A stretch of 64,000 nt of DNA. It comes from Lineus longissimus. Its lineage: Eukaryota > Nemertea > Pilidiophora > Heteronemertea > Lineidae. The position numbers were made by a program, and so were the translations under genes. Within the stretch, counting starts at the first letter, position 1, and every line of letters begins with the position of its first letter. The DNA lies in NCBI RefSeq assembly GCF_910592395.1, contig NC_088315.1:16353808-16417807 (forward strand), read 5' to 3'. The notes below the pieces were generated by a model that was given only the letters and a program-made list of their open reading frames with translations, made no database searches and was not told where the DNA came from. This document shows positions 63,337-64,000 of the stretch, one piece after another.

Positions 63337-64000
63337 GTAAGTCCTTTCATTTTAATTTATTATCATTTTGTCGAATATGTAAGTTGAAAAGTGGAACTGA
63401 TTTGGCAGCTCATGACGAGGCTTTTTTGGCCTAATTAGAGACCTATGGCTCGCCAAATTGGCCATTACCATTCAATTTGGCCTCTTTAATCAGGACATCT
63501 CTCAATTGCGGAGAGCTTCTGTCAGTCCCAAGGGTGTCTTTGACAGAAAGGTATCACTGTATGTTATTTTCTGATTATATCAATCTCAGTTAGTGCATAA
63601 TTTTAATTTGATAATATATCCAAAAATGGGGTACATATTAATCTAAAAGGATGAGTTCGGTTATGATTTCTGCCCAGGTGGATTTGGTGGAAATGCAGAA
63701 GACGGTCGTACTGCAGGAGATATACATTTACATCTGCAATTTATGGCTTGTACTAGTACACATGTACAATGCATCTTTGGAAACATGTCCAAGTTTAGAC
63801 GTCCATGCAATGTTCAGGAAAGGCCGGTAGTCATGGTTGTTGCTTTATTTTGAGATTTGCTCAAACGATGGAAGTGAGGTCCGTGATTCTGTTGAGAGTG
63901 CTCCGTCTTCAGTCAGTCAACAAAACTGAAAGTCCTTGTCCTGGCATTGGCTAAATTATTGTACGTAGCAACAGTTATAGTTGCTCCTACCAACTACCAA
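63337..64000. other. Intron after the unit 3 LamG exon
   Basis: Matches 47149-47812; no exon seen before the window ends. Confidence 0.5.

Larger units (their letters stand above)
52691..64000. repeat. Tandem segmental unit 3 (continues past the window)
   Basis: Matches unit 2 throughout, interrupted only by the 5.6 kb nested Harbinger insertion (57148-62716) and lacking a 34-base piece near 56701. The window ends in the intron after the LamG exon. Confidence 0.88.

Noticed and set aside
1-64000. CRISPR arrays, bacterial operons, rRNA genes
   Set aside because: No regularly spaced direct repeats with spacers, no ribosome-binding sites or operon-like layout outside the virus-like island, and no rRNA-like sequence recognised.

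Overview
This is nuclear DNA of an animal, most likely a marine invertebrate. Coding exons are split by GT-AG introns and lie far apart in AT-rich DNA. The window is crowded with metazoan mobile elements: BEL/Pao and Gypsy LTR retrotransposons, PIF/Harbinger, an Academ-like element, a tRNA-derived SINE and foldback MITEs. Extracellular-type domains (LamG-like, PAN-like) and frequent tacatgtac and taggccta words would suit an echinoderm or hemichordate, but the phylum is a guess.

Layout. (1) 1-3522: a compact, intronless, virus-like island of six small ORFs, five on the minus strand, several carrying in-frame minisatellites. It is truncated by the window start, and its family is not recognised. 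(2) 3523-64000: three tandem copies of a segmental unit whose basic length is about 10.65 kb. Unit 1 (3523-42044) is swollen to 38.5 kb by insertions. Unit 2 (42045-52690) is nearly free of them. Unit 3 (52691 to window end) carries a 5.6 kb nested insertion.

Each unit holds a signal-peptide exon with an RFX X-box-like palindrome exactly 192 bp upstream, then a 578-base exon encoding a LamG/concanavalin-like domain, then (units 1 and 2) a short PAN-like exon. This looks like a recently amplified family of secreted or surface proteins. The first half of the LamG exon differs between units 1 and 2 about 2.5 times more than the adjacent intron, and nearly all changes replace amino acids.

Insertions in unit 1: a BEL/Pao element (3978-11453) whose right LTR carries a Harbinger-type MITE; a 17 kb block (12.1-29.4 kb) in place of about 1 kb of unit sequence; and a nearly complete PIF/Harbinger transposon (30892-34912) with convergent Myb-like and DDE transposase genes. 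The 17 kb block contains two orphan minus-strand ORFs, a SINE split by a foldback element, an 875 bp tandem repeat with CRE motifs, and a Gypsy element (23023-27719) inserted in that repeat. In unit 3 a Harbinger-family element (57151-62713) contains a composite element (57449-62158), which in turn contains an Academ-like transposon (57651-60922). Every autonomous-type element here is inactivated by stops, frameshifts or deletions, yet LTR and TIR similarity shows that most insertions are young.
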